Assembly: GCF_036017065.1 (NCBI RefSeq)
Contig: NZ_JAYXHR010000001.1
Span: forward strand, 310,001 to 374,000
Origin: Uliginosibacterium sp036017065
Lineage (GTDB): Bacteria > Pseudomonadota > Gammaproteobacteria > Burkholderiales > Rhodocyclaceae
Reading direction: 5' to 3'
DNA length: 64,000 nt
The notes under the pieces were generated by a model. It was not told where the DNA came from. It did no database searches and saw only the letters and a program-made list of their open reading frames with translations. The translations under genes and the position numbers were made by a program. This document shows, piece after piece, positions 1-8,969 of the stretch (its first letter is position 1; each line of letters opens with the position of its first letter).

Positions 1-1
1 G

Positions 2-1435
<1,434 letters not shown>

Positions 1436-1747
1436 AAACGCCGGAGACCGCCGGGGATGGCGGACGAAGGTCTGAACGATAACTACACGAGACAACGCAT
1501 GTACCTTCAAGCTCGACACAGGGATTGCCCGTTCGCTGGCCGGACGGACGCGCAGCAGGCACAACGGTCTTGTCATCCGCGGGTGGCAGGCGCGGGACCA
1601 ATGGCGCATCTGTGGGGCAAGCTGCAGGGGCAGGGCACAAGCCTGCACGCGCAGACCGGCATCCGTCACGGCTTGCCGCGCTGCTTGACCGTCAGCCGCC
1701 AGCAGGCGGATGCGGGCGGCGATGCAGGCGGCGATGCGGGCGGGAAT
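1436..1747. other. Gene-free stretch upstream of the first solute-binding protein gene
   Basis: I see no gene here. The frame of the downstream solute-binding protein stays open through most of it, but the translation is Arg/Gln/His-rich with no signal peptide or family motif, which is typical of a chance open frame in GC-rich DNA. The only clear structure is a 12-bp tandem repeat just before the start codon, listed separately. No convincing promoter was found. Confidence 0.6.
1709..1744. repeat. Three tandem 12-bp units before a start codon
   Basis: Three adjacent copies of GATGCRGGCGGC occur, differing by single bases, and end three bases before the ATG of the solute-binding protein gene. 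The G-rich units occupy the position of the ribosome-binding site, so copy number could affect initiation. This is an inference from position. Confidence 0.6.
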
Positions 1748-2650
1748 ATGCTGCCGGTACGGTCCACGTTCTTCCGCCTCATCTGCCTCGGTCTGGCCAT
1801 CATGATGGCCCTGCTGTCGCTGCCGGGGCAGGCCCAGAGCGCAGCGGCCAGCGCCGCTCCCGCCAACGAGGACACGCTGGCGCGCATCAAGCGCACCGGC
1901 ACGGTCGTGCTTGGTTACCGCAGCGATGCGCGACCTTTTTCCTTCAAGGGTGTGGACGGCCAACCGGCAGGCTACTCGGTGGACCTGTGCAAGACGGTGG
2001 CGGCGGCGCTGGCCGAGCGCTTGCGCCTGCCACAGTTGAAGACGCGTTGGCAGGCGGTCACGCCGGCGGACCGCGTGGACCAGGTGCGCAAGGGAACCGT
2101 CGATCTGGAATGCGGCACCACGACCCGCACGCTGGCGCGCGAGGCGCAGGTGGATTTCAGCCACACGATCTTCGTCGACGGGCTGTCGCTGATGTCACTG
2201 GCCGGTGCCCAGCTCACGAAGACGACGGATGTGCAGGGCAAGCGCATCGGCGTGGTGGCCGGCACCACCGGCGCCAGCCGGATCGGCCCGGCGCTGGCCG
2301 CGGTGGGCGTCAACGCCCAGCTGGTGACGCTGACCGATTATCGCGATGGCATCAACGCCATCGATGCCGGCAAGGTCGACCTGCTGGCCGGCGACCGCGG
2401 CGTCCTGGTGGGAACCGCGCTGGATGCACCGGGACGCGCCTACAGCCTCATGCAGGACATGTTCTCGGTGGAGCCCTACGCGCTGATGATGGCCCGCGAC
2501 CCGGCCTTCCGATACGAGGTGAACCGCGCGCTGTCGCGGTTCTATCGCAGCGGTGAAATCCAGACCACCTACAACCACTGGCTGCAGCCGTACGGTGAGC
2601 CCACCCGGGTGATGAGCGCCGTGTTCCAGCTGTACGCGCTGCCCGACTGA
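1748..2650 (+). CDS. Periplasmic solute-binding protein, SBP family 3 (amino-acid type)
   Basis: The 300-residue product is an exported binding protein of the polar amino-acid ABC transporter class. A signal peptide with a hydrophobic core (about residues 10-27) ends near AQS, and the mature part opens with the family pattern DTLARIKRTGTVVLGYRSD followed by RPFSF and GYSVDLC. The ATG at 1748 is chosen because it gives a proper signal peptide; upstream in-frame codons encode only low-complexity sequence. No permease or ATPase gene is adjacent, so it is an orphan binding protein. A paralogue of the same length lies about 4.4 kb downstream. The ligand cannot be read from the sequence. Confidence 0.82.
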   Translation: MLPVRSTFFRLICLGLAIMMALLSLPGQAQSAAASAAPANEDTLARIKRTGTVVLGYRSDARPFSFKGVDGQPAGYSVDLCKTVAAALAERLRLPQLKTRWQAVTPADRVDQVRKGTVDLECGTTTRTLAREAQVDFSHTIFVDGLSLMSLAGAQLTKTTDVQGKRIGVVAGTTGASRIGPALAAVGVNAQLVTLTDYRDGINAIDAGKVDLLAGDRGVLVGTALDAPGRAYSLMQDMFSVEPYALMMARDPAFRYEVNRALSRFYRSGEIQTTYNHWLQPYGEPTRVMSAVFQLYALPD

Positions 2651-2677
2651 GGCAAGCTTCGACGCAGTGTCCAGCGT

Positions 2678-2698
2678 AGCGGGCTGTTCAGGCCCGCT
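2678..2698. terminator. Hairpin between convergent genes
   Basis: A 7-bp perfect stem (AGCGGGC/GCCCGCT) with a 7-base loop sits between the convergent ends of the solute-binding protein gene and corA. It lacks a long T tract, so termination activity is only plausible. The motif CAGGCCCGCTTG recurs at the 3' end of corA. Confidence 0.4.
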
Positions 2699-2716
2699 TG
2701 CCCGGACCCTTGTTGC

Positions 2717-3901
2717 TCAGGCCCGCTTGGCGTCCAGCCAGCGCTTGCGCCAGAACACCAGCCCCATGCCGACGGCCAGCGCGAACATGATGGCCAAGGC
2801 CTCGATCCAGCCGTTGCTGTGCTTCAGCAGCGGCAGGTACTCGAAGTTCATGCCGAAGAAGCCGGTGACCAGGGTGGCGGGGGCGAACAGCATGGTCACC
2901 ACCGTGAGCAGCCGCACTTCCAGGTTCAGGCGGTTGCTGACCGCCGACAGGTGAATGTCCAGCAGGTCGCCGATCAGGTCACGCAGCGAATCCAGGTGTT
3001 CGATCACATGCACCGAGTGGTCGTACACATCGCGCAGGTAGAGCTGGGTCTCCGCGGTGAAGAATCCCCCGGTGTGGCGCAACAGGCTGTTGAGCACTTC
3101 CCGTGTCGGCCAGGCGGCGCGGCGCAGCTCCAGGGTCTCGCGCTTGAAGTGGTTGATGCGCTCCAGCGGATTGACCGGTGCATCGGTGATCAGCAGGTCT
3201 TCCAGTTGCTCCACGTCGTCGGCGATGGCTTCGACCACCACGAAGTAGGGGTCCACCACGGCGTCGATCAGGTTGTGCACGAGGGCATCGCTGCCCAGGC
3301 GCCGCAGCACGCAGTTGTCCTTGCGCAGGCGCTGGCGGATCGGTTCGAACAGGCCGGTCGGCTCTTCCTGGAAGCTCAGCACGAAGTCACGGCCGAGCAC
3401 CAGGCTGATCTGGTGGCTCAGTGCATCGCTGTTCGCGTCGTCGTACTTGAAGGCACGCAACACGATGTAGAGGTAGTCGCCGTAGTCGTCGACCTTGGGT
3501 CGTTGCTCGGTGTTGGCGATGTCCTCCATCACGAGCGGGTGGAGGTTGAAGCGCCGGCCGATCTCCTGCATGACCTGCGTGTCGTGCAGGCCATGCACGT
3601 TCAGCCACAGCATGCGGTGCTGGCGGTGGTAGCCGCGCGAGCCTTCGATCGACTCGAAGGACACTTCCTCGAGTTCCTTCTCGTCGTAGTCGAAGAGCGT
3701 GATGTTGATCTTCGACATGAGCACATCGCCCACATGCTGCACACTACCGGCCGGTTGTCCGAGCTTGCGGGCGTAGTTCCTGCGGCGCTTTGCGGCACGC
3801 CGTTGCGATCGGGTCCTGGGGGCCTTGCCGGTATTTTCCGGCACGGCAGGACCGGTCGTCGGCGTCGGGCTCGACTCGTTGTTGGCAGGTGTTTCCGGCA
3901 T
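2717..3901 (-). CDS. corA: Magnesium/cobalt transport protein CorA
   Basis: This inner-membrane pentameric channel takes up Mg2+ (and Co2+/Ni2+). The 394-residue product has a basic, proline-rich N-terminal tail, a long cytoplasmic alpha/beta and helical region, and two C-terminal transmembrane helices. The signature GMN occurs at residues 350-352 at the end of the first helix, followed by a short periplasmic loop and a second helix ending in a basic tail, as in the family. The ATG at 3901 is chosen over one at 3997 because the longer form would run into the divergent pntAA gene. The tail (first 60 or so residues) is longer than in the E. coli protein. Confidence 0.93.
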   Translation of the reverse strand: MPETPANNESSPTPTTGPAVPENTGKAPRTRSQRRAAKRRRNYARKLGQPAGSVQHVGDVLMSKINITLFDYDEKELEEVSFESIEGSRGYHRQHRMLWLNVHGLHDTQVMQEIGRRFNLHPLVMEDIANTEQRPKVDDYGDYLYIVLRAFKYDDANSDALSHQISLVLGRDFVLSFQEEPTGLFEPIRQRLRKDNCVLRRLGSDALVHNLIDAVVDPYFVVVEAIADDVEQLEDLLITDAPVNPLERINHFKRETLELRRAAWPTREVLNSLLRHTGGFFTAETQLYLRDVYDHSVHVIEHLDSLRDLIGDLLDIHLSAVSNRLNLEVRLLTVVTMLFAPATLVTGFFGMNFEYLPLLKHSNGWIEALAIMFALAVGMGLVFWRKRWLDAKRA

Positions 3902-3932
3902 GGTGCTATGCGTCCCTGTTATCCTCTGGTTG

Positions 3933-3962
3933 AGTATGATGCATCGGGCAAACGTGTGACAA
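3933..3962 (-). promoter_or_regulatory. Possible sigma-70 promoter for corA
   Basis: On the minus strand TTGTCA (3957-3962) and CATACT (3933-3938) are separated by 18 bp, about 30 bases upstream of the corA ATG. On the plus strand a TATGAT hexamer overlaps at 3935-3940 and could serve pntAA, but it has no good -35 partner. The position in the divergent corA/pntAA gap supports a promoter here. Confidence 0.4.
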
Positions 3963-3984
3963 ACCATCAGGAGAACACGAATAA

Positions 3985-5109
3985 ATGGCTCTGACACTGG
4001 GAGTGTTGCAGGAGGCGGATCAGGCGGAGCGACGCGTGCCGCTGGTGGCCGATGTGGTCAAGAAATACCGCCAGGCGGGTGCCACCATCGTGATCCAGTC
4101 CGGCGCGGGCACGCGTGCCCACATCGATGACGCAGCCTTCGGCGACGTACAGGCCCTGCCCACCGCCGAGGCAGTGCTGGCGCAATCCGACATCCTGCTG
4201 ACGGTGACCGCACCGTCGCTGGAAGTCATCGACCAGATGAAACACGGCAGCGTGCTGCTCGGCATGCTGCAGCCGTACGCGAGCGAGAATCGCGTGCAGA
4301 AGTTGCTGTCGCGCGGCATCACCTCTTTCGCCATGGAACTGCTGCCGCGCATCTCGCGTGCGCAGAGCATGGACATCCTGTCTTCGCAGGCGGCCTGTGC
4401 CGGCTATCAGTGTGTACTGATCGCCGCCAGCCACTGCCCGAAGTTCTTCCCGATGCTGACCTACGCGGCCGGCACCATCCGTCCCAGCAAGGTGTTGGTG
4501 ATCGGTGCCGGCGTGGCGGGCCTGCAGGCCATCGCGACGGCGAAGCGCCTGGGCGCGATGGTGGAAGCGTATGACGTGCGCCCCGAGACGCGCGAGCAGA
4601 TTGAATCGCTGGGCGCGAAGTTCGTCGACACCGGCGTGTCGGCGGCTGGCAGCGGCGGCTATGCCCGCGAACTGACCGAGGAAGAGAAGCAGCAGCAGGC
4701 AGACCGCCTCGCCAAGGCGGTGGCGCAATGCGACGTGCTCATCACCACGGCGGCGATTCCCGGCAAATGCGCGCCGCGCATCATCACCGCCGCGATGGTC
4801 GCCGGCATGAAGCCGGGTTCGGTCGTCGTCGACATGGCGGCGGAGAGCGGCGGCAACGTCGAGGGCACGGTGTCGGGTGACGTGGTGCAGGTCGGTCCGG
4901 CCACCCTCGTCGGCCCCAGCCACCTGCCCAGCCGCATGGCGACCCACGCGTCCGACATGTTCGCGCGCAACCTCTTCAACTTCATCGGTCCGATGATCAA
5001 GGACGGCGAGCTGAAGCTGGACTGGGAGGACGAGGTGCTGGCCGGCGCCTGCCTCACCCACGAAGGGGCGCTGCGCCACGAAGGCGTCAAGAAGGCCCTG
5101 GGCCTGTAA
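3985..5109 (+). CDS. pntAA: NAD(P) transhydrogenase subunit alpha part 1 (NAD-binding)
   Basis: This is the soluble NAD(H)-binding domain I of the proton-translocating transhydrogenase, which makes NADPH from NADH using the proton gradient. The 374-residue product has the Rossmann motif GAGVAGLQAIATAKRLGA in the middle, followed by YDVRP, and a C-terminal region ending at LGL without the membrane helices found in one-piece PntA. A Shine-Dalgarno CAGGAG lies just before the ATG. It is the first gene of pntAA-pntAB-pntB, the three-gene arrangement usual in alpha- and betaproteobacteria, and is divergent from corA. Confidence 0.96.
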   Translation: MALTLGVLQEADQAERRVPLVADVVKKYRQAGATIVIQSGAGTRAHIDDAAFGDVQALPTAEAVLAQSDILLTVTAPSLEVIDQMKHGSVLLGMLQPYASENRVQKLLSRGITSFAMELLPRISRAQSMDILSSQAACAGYQCVLIAASHCPKFFPMLTYAAGTIRPSKVLVIGAGVAGLQAIATAKRLGAMVEAYDVRPETREQIESLGAKFVDTGVSAAGSGGYARELTEEEKQQQADRLAKAVAQCDVLITTAAIPGKCAPRIITAAMVAGMKPGSVVVDMAAESGGNVEGTVSGDVVQVGPATLVGPSHLPSRMATHASDMFARNLFNFIGPMIKDGELKLDWEDEVLAGACLTHEGALRHEGVKKALGL

Positions 5110-5133
5110 GCCACGCGAGGAGAACAAGAAATC

Positions 5134-5433
5134 ATGGAAGGCTTTACCGCGCTCTACATATTCATGCTCGCGGCATTCACCGGTTACGAGGTGATCTCGC
5201 GGGTGCCCGTCATCCTCCACACCCCGCTGATGAGCGGCTCCAACTTCGTGCACGGTGTCGTGCTGGTCGGCGCGATGGTTGCGCTGGGTCGCGCCGAGAC
5301 GCCGCTGGAGCAGGCCATCGGTTTCGTCGCCGTGCTGCTGGGGGCCGCCAACGCGGCGGGTGGTTACGTCGTCACCGAACGCATGCTGGCGATGTTCAAG
5401 TCCGACAAGAAGAAGGCAGGGGGCCATCAATGA
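5134..5433 (+). CDS. pntAB: NAD(P) transhydrogenase subunit alpha part 2 (membrane)
   Basis: The 99-residue product supplies part of the membrane domain II of the transhydrogenase. It shows three hydrophobic helices and the conserved stretch TPLMSGSNFVHGVVLVGAM. It lies 24 bases after pntAA, behind a GAGGAG Shine-Dalgarno site, and its stop codon overlaps the pntB start by four bases (ATGA), which implies coupled translation. The Lys-rich C-terminal tail is cytoplasmic. Confidence 0.95.
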   Translation: MEGFTALYIFMLAAFTGYEVISRVPVILHTPLMSGSNFVHGVVLVGAMVALGRAETPLEQAIGFVAVLLGAANAAGGYVVTERMLAMFKSDKKKAGGHQ

Positions 5434-6812
5434 GTGCCAGCGCGATCGTCCAGATCTCGTATTTCGCGGCCGCGGTGCTGTTCATCGTCGGTCTCAAGAG
5501 CATGTCCTCGCCGGTCACGGCGCGGCGCGGCATCATCTGGGCCGGTGTCGGCATGGTGGTGGCGACCGTCGCCACCTTCCTGACGCCCGGCATGGGCAAC
5601 TTCGCGCTGATGATCGCGGCCATCGCCATCGGCGGTGGCGTGGCCTGGTGGAGCGGCAAGATCGTCAAGATGACCGACATGCCGCAGATGGTCGCCATCT
5701 ACAACGGCATGGGTGGTGGCGCCGCGGCGGCCATCGCCGCGGTGGAATTCGTCCGTCATGAAGCGCACGGCGAGCTGACCATCGCCCTGGCGGTGCTGGG
5801 CGCGCTGATCGGTGCGGTGTCCTTCTCCGGTTCCTGCATCGCCTTCGCAAAACTGCAGGGCCTGATGAAAAAGGCCTACCGCCTGCCCGGGCAGAACATC
5901 TGGAACATCGCCCTGGCCGGCGCCACGCTGGTGGTGGGCCTGTCGATGGTCCTGCTGTCCGACAAGATGACCGGCGTGCAGATCCTGTCCTTCTTCATCC
6001 TGTCGCTGGTGCTGGGCGTGGTCATCACCATGCCCATCGGCGGCGCCGACATGCCGGTGGTGATCTCCCTGTTCAACGCCTTCACCGGTCTGGCGGTGGG
6101 CTTCGAAGGCTATGTGCTGGGCAACCCGGCGCTGATCATCGCGGGCATCGTGGTGGGCGCGGCCGGCACGCTGCTCACCCAGCTGATGGCCAAGGCGATG
6201 AACCGCCCGATCACCAACATCATCTTCCAGCCGCTCAGTGGCGAAGCCCAGGCGGGCGGCGCGACGGTGGAAGGCAGCATGAAGGAAGTGGGTGCGCTGG
6301 ATGCCGCCGCGATGATGCGCTACGGCTCCAAGGTCATCATCGTGCCGGGCTACGGCATGGCGGTGGCCGGTGCGCAGCACAAGGTGTGGGAGATGGCCCA
6401 GTTGCTGGAAAAGGCGGGCGTGGAAGTGAAGTTCGCCATCCACCCGGTGGCCGGCCGCATGCCGGGCCACATGAACGTGCTGCTGGCCGAAGCCGGCGTG
6501 CCCTACGACAAGATCTTCGACCTGGAAGAGATCAACGCCGAATTCCCGCTGGCCGACGTGGCACTCGTCATCGGTGCCAACGACGTGGTGAACCCGTCCG
6601 CCCGCACCGACAAGAGCAGCCCCATCTACGGCATGCCGATCCTGGACGCGGACAAGGCCCAGAACGTCATCGTCATCAAGCGCGGCAAGGGCGCGGGCTA
6701 CTCGGGCATCGAGAACGCCCTGTTCTACGCCGAGAACTGCCGCCTGTTGTACGGCAGCGCCCAGCAGGTGGCGGGGGAAGTCGTCGGCCACATCAAGGCG
6801 ATGGGCGACTGA
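5430..6812 (+). CDS. pntB: NAD(P) transhydrogenase subunit beta
   Basis: The 460-residue beta subunit carries the remaining membrane helices (residues about 1-260) and the NADP(H)-binding domain III at its C-terminus. Domain III shows IIVPGYGMAVAGAQHKVWE and the later GANDVVNP segment typical of the NADP site, and KRGKGAGYSGIENALF near the end. Length and domain order match complete PntB. It closes the operon and is followed within 25 bases by an intrinsic terminator, so the three genes probably form one transcript. Confidence 0.97.
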   Translation: MSASAIVQISYFAAAVLFIVGLKSMSSPVTARRGIIWAGVGMVVATVATFLTPGMGNFALMIAAIAIGGGVAWWSGKIVKMTDMPQMVAIYNGMGGGAAAAIAAVEFVRHEAHGELTIALAVLGALIGAVSFSGSCIAFAKLQGLMKKAYRLPGQNIWNIALAGATLVVGLSMVLLSDKMTGVQILSFFILSLVLGVVITMPIGGADMPVVISLFNAFTGLAVGFEGYVLGNPALIIAGIVVGAAGTLLTQLMAKAMNRPITNIIFQPLSGEAQAGGATVEGSMKEVGALDAAAMMRYGSKVIIVPGYGMAVAGAQHKVWEMAQLLEKAGVEVKFAIHPVAGRMPGHMNVLLAEAGVPYDKIFDLEEINAEFPLADVALVIGANDVVNPSARTDKSSPIYGMPILDADKAQNVIVIKRGKGAGYSGIENALFYAENCRLLYGSAQQVAGEVVGHIKAMGD

Positions 6813-6836
6813 TACCGCCCCGTCCCAGCCAGCAAG

Positions 6837-6860
6837 AAGGCCGCGCAAGCGGCCTTTTTT
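6837..6860 (+). terminator. Intrinsic terminator of the pnt operon
   Basis: An 8-bp perfect stem AAGGCCGC/GCGGCCTT with a GCAA tetraloop is followed by a T6 run, 24 bases after the pntB stop. This is a textbook Rho-independent terminator. Confidence 0.9.
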
Positions 6861-6949
6861 CATGCGGGCGACAAGACGCCGGTGCATGCCGGCGTTCTGT
6901 TTTCAGCGGGAGATACCGACCATCCATTTCCTGCATACCTGCAAGCCGA

Positions 6950-6976
6950 TTGTCTGACAAAATGCGGGTATACCCG
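6950..6976. promoter_or_regulatory. Two adjacent palindromes upstream of the second solute-binding protein
   Basis: TTGTCTGACAA (6950-6960) and CGGGTATACCCG (6965-6976) are perfect inverted repeats separated by four bases, 67-93 bases before the start codon of the next gene. Such sites often bind dimeric regulators. TATACC within the second resembles a -10 hexamer, but the spacing to TTGTCT is only 13 bp, so a normal promoter is not assured. Confidence 0.4.
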
Positions 6977-6981
6977 TAGCG

Positions 6982-7006
6982 CAGCCGCCCTGGCGGCTGT
7001 TTTTGT
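6982..7006 (+). terminator. Terminator-like hairpin in the leader of the second solute-binding protein
   Basis: CAGCCGC/GCGGCTG form a 7-bp stem around a CCTG loop, followed by GTTTTTG. It lies between the palindromes and the coding sequence, so it is either a second terminator for pnt or an attenuator in the leader of the next gene. Confidence 0.5.
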
Positions 7007-7042
7007 TGTGGACGGCCCATAAGGCCAGCAGGAGTGCATCAC

Positions 7043-7945
7043 ATGGCAGTCGTTTCTCTCCCCGTGCGCCTTGCGGCGCTCGCCCTTACCGCAGCAACTC
7101 TTGCTGCTCCTGCGCTGGCGGCTGACACCCTGGAGAAGATCCGCCAGACCCGCAGCATCACCATCGGCAACCGGGAATCGGCGCGGCCGTTCTCCTTCCT
7201 GGATGCCGACAAGCGACCGGTGGGCTATTCCGTCGAGCTGTGCCAGCGCGTCGTGGAGTCGATCAAGCGTGAGCTGAAGATGCCCGACCTGAAGGTGAAC
7301 TACCTTACCGTCGCGGGCGCTGAGCGCATTCCCAAGCTGGTGGCCGGCGCCATCGACCTGGAGTGCGGCTCCACCACCAACACCCGTGCGCGGCAGGAGC
7401 AGGTGGACTTCAGCTACACCTTCTTCGTGGCCGGCATGAAGATCCTGAGTTCGGATGCCGCCCTCACCAGCCCGCAGGCGCTGGCCGGCAAGAAGGTGGC
7501 GCTGAGCAAGGGCACGACCTCGGAGAAGCTGTTCAGCCAGCTGCGTGAGGCCGAGGTAGGCACCATGCAACTGGTGAGCTTCCCCAGCAACGGCGACGCC
7601 CTGAAGGCACTGCAGGCCGGCCAGGTGGCGGCTTTCCCGCAGGACGACGTGCTGCTGCAGGGCATGCTGAGCACGATCCCGGACGCACAACGCTACCGGC
7701 TCGGCGAGAGCTATCTGTCCGTGGAGCCCTACGGCATCATGGTCCGCAAGGGCGATGCGGCCTTGCTGTCGCTGGTGGACCGCACCTTGTCGCAGCTTTA
7801 TGCCAGCGGCGAGATCAACGCCATCTACGCGCGCTGGTTCGATTCGCCGACGCTCAAGGTGCCGATGTCCAGCCTGCTGCGCGACTCCATCATGCGGCCG
7901 TCCAAGCAGGCCGCCTTTGCGCTGATCCTCGGCCACACGCTCTGA
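7043..7945 (+). CDS. Periplasmic solute-binding protein, SBP family 3 (paralogue)
   Basis: This 300-residue exported protein is a paralogue of the one starting at 1748: both share the pattern LxKIRxT..I.IG.R.SARPFSF, GYSVELC and a C-terminal LYASGEINAIYARWF-type segment. The signal peptide ends at ALA-AD about residue 27. The ATG at 7043 sits eight bases after an AGGAG Shine-Dalgarno site and is preferred over an in-frame GTG three codons upstream. No transporter permease is adjacent. Family membership suggests an amino-acid or related polar ligand, but the true ligand is unknown; some members of this fold serve as sensors rather than transport components. Confidence 0.85.
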   Translation: MAVVSLPVRLAALALTAATLAAPALAADTLEKIRQTRSITIGNRESARPFSFLDADKRPVGYSVELCQRVVESIKRELKMPDLKVNYLTVAGAERIPKLVAGAIDLECGSTTNTRARQEQVDFSYTFFVAGMKILSSDAALTSPQALAGKKVALSKGTTSEKLFSQLREAEVGTMQLVSFPSNGDALKALQAGQVAAFPQDDVLLQGMLSTIPDAQRYRLGESYLSVEPYGIMVRKGDAALLSLVDRTLSQLYASGEINAIYARWFDSPTLKVPMSSLLRDSIMRPSKQAAFALILGHTL

Positions 7946-7970
7946 GCGAAGCGTCGCTGACCAGTCCGGA

Positions 7971-7992
7971 AAGGGCCGCGCAAGCGGCCCTT
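7971..7992 (+). terminator. Hairpin downstream of the second solute-binding protein
   Basis: A 9-bp perfect stem AAGGGCCGC/GCGGCCCTT with a GCAA loop follows the stop codon by 25 bases. The core is nearly identical to the pnt terminator 1.1 kb upstream, but the T run is short and broken. Confidence 0.6.
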
Positions 7993-8120
7993 CCGCTTTC
8001 CGGCGGCCTGCATCGCCGGAATTTGTTGCTGCGCGACAAACCACGGGAGCCGGCCTCGTGCTGCAATGGCGCCAGAATGACGCCGCCAATGCGTCATCGC
8101 ACATCCCGGAAGAGGCCGCC

Positions 8121-8885
8121 ATGATCGATCGCCCCATCGTCGAGAAATCCACCGCCACCGGCGTACGCAAGGCGTCGCTGCTCGCGCAGGATCCCGTCCG
8201 CTACATGCTGAGGGCAATCCTTGCCGGCATGTACCTGTCCATCGTGGTCTTCGTGTACTGGTCGCTCGGCAACGACCTGCACGACTCGCCCTGGGGCAAG
8301 GTGCTGGCCTCGGCCTTCTTCGGCGTCGGGTTGTCGATGATCGTGTTCTCCAACACGGAGCTCTTCACCAGCAACAACATGTACCTCGCCATGTCATCGG
8401 CGGAGGGGCAGACCAGCTGGGCGCAGACCAGCTTCCTGTGGACGGCCTGCTACCTGGGCAACCTGGTTGGCGCGCTGATCGTCGCCGGCCTGCTGTACTT
8501 CGCCGGATCGCTGGCGCTGCCGGCCGATCACCTGCTGCACACGGGCGCCTTGCACAAGGCGCACCAGGCGGGATTCGTCATCTTCGTGAAGGGCATCCTG
8601 GCCAACTGGATCGTGTGCCTGGCCGTGCGCCTGTCGATGGCGATGAAAGAGGACATGGCGAAGATCGCAATCATCATCGCCGTGGTGTTCATCTTCCTCT
8701 ACCTCGGCTTCGAGCACTCGATCGCGAACATGGGCACTTTCTCGATGAGCATGCTCGGCGGCGGTTCGCTGGGCTTCGGGGATGCCGCGCACAACTTGTT
8801 GTACAGCACGCTGGGCAACATCGTCGGCGGTGCAGTGCTGGTCGGCCTGCCGGTGCGCTACATCAATCCGCCGCCCAAGGAGTGA
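8121..8885 (+). CDS. Formate/nitrite transporter (FNT) family channel
   Basis: The 254-residue integral membrane protein belongs to the FocA/NirC family of pentameric channels for small monovalent anions. Six hydrophobic helices are apparent. Family motifs are present: ELFTSNN in the broken helix region, KGILANWIVCLAV in the middle and FEHSIANMG before the last helices. The ATG at 8121 follows a GGAAGAGG Shine-Dalgarno site; an upstream in-frame start would add a non-hydrophobic tail. No formate-lyase or nitrite-reductase gene is nearby, so the substrate (formate, nitrite or hydrosulfide) is undetermined. Confidence 0.9.
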   Translation: MIDRPIVEKSTATGVRKASLLAQDPVRYMLRAILAGMYLSIVVFVYWSLGNDLHDSPWGKVLASAFFGVGLSMIVFSNTELFTSNNMYLAMSSAEGQTSWAQTSFLWTACYLGNLVGALIVAGLLYFAGSLALPADHLLHTGALHKAHQAGFVIFVKGILANWIVCLAVRLSMAMKEDMAKIAIIIAVVFIFLYLGFEHSIANMGTFSMSMLGGGSLGFGDAAHNLLYSTLGNIVGGAVLVGLPVRYINPPPKE

Positions 8886-8969
8886 GTGCGTGGCCGCCAG
8901 AGGCGCTGGCGGCGAGTGCATGCGCAAGGGCACGCCCAGGCACGTCTGAGGCACGTCCAGGGGCACATG

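Noticed and set aside
3967..5430. Long minus-strand frame opposite pntAA-pntAB
   Set aside because: It is His/Arg/Gln-rich, lacks any motif, and mirrors genes with strong family matches. The same reasoning removes the long frames opposite pntB, the macroglobulin, ureC, urtB, clpX and others.
6950..6974. Sigma-70 promoter TTGTCT-TATACC before the second binding-protein gene
   Set aside because: The 13-bp spacing is too short for a functional promoter; the palindromes explain the sequence better.
8886..8969. Repeated GGCACG motifs between the FNT gene and the glycosyltransferase
   Set aside because: The copies are irregular and short, and no hairpin or terminator structure is formed.
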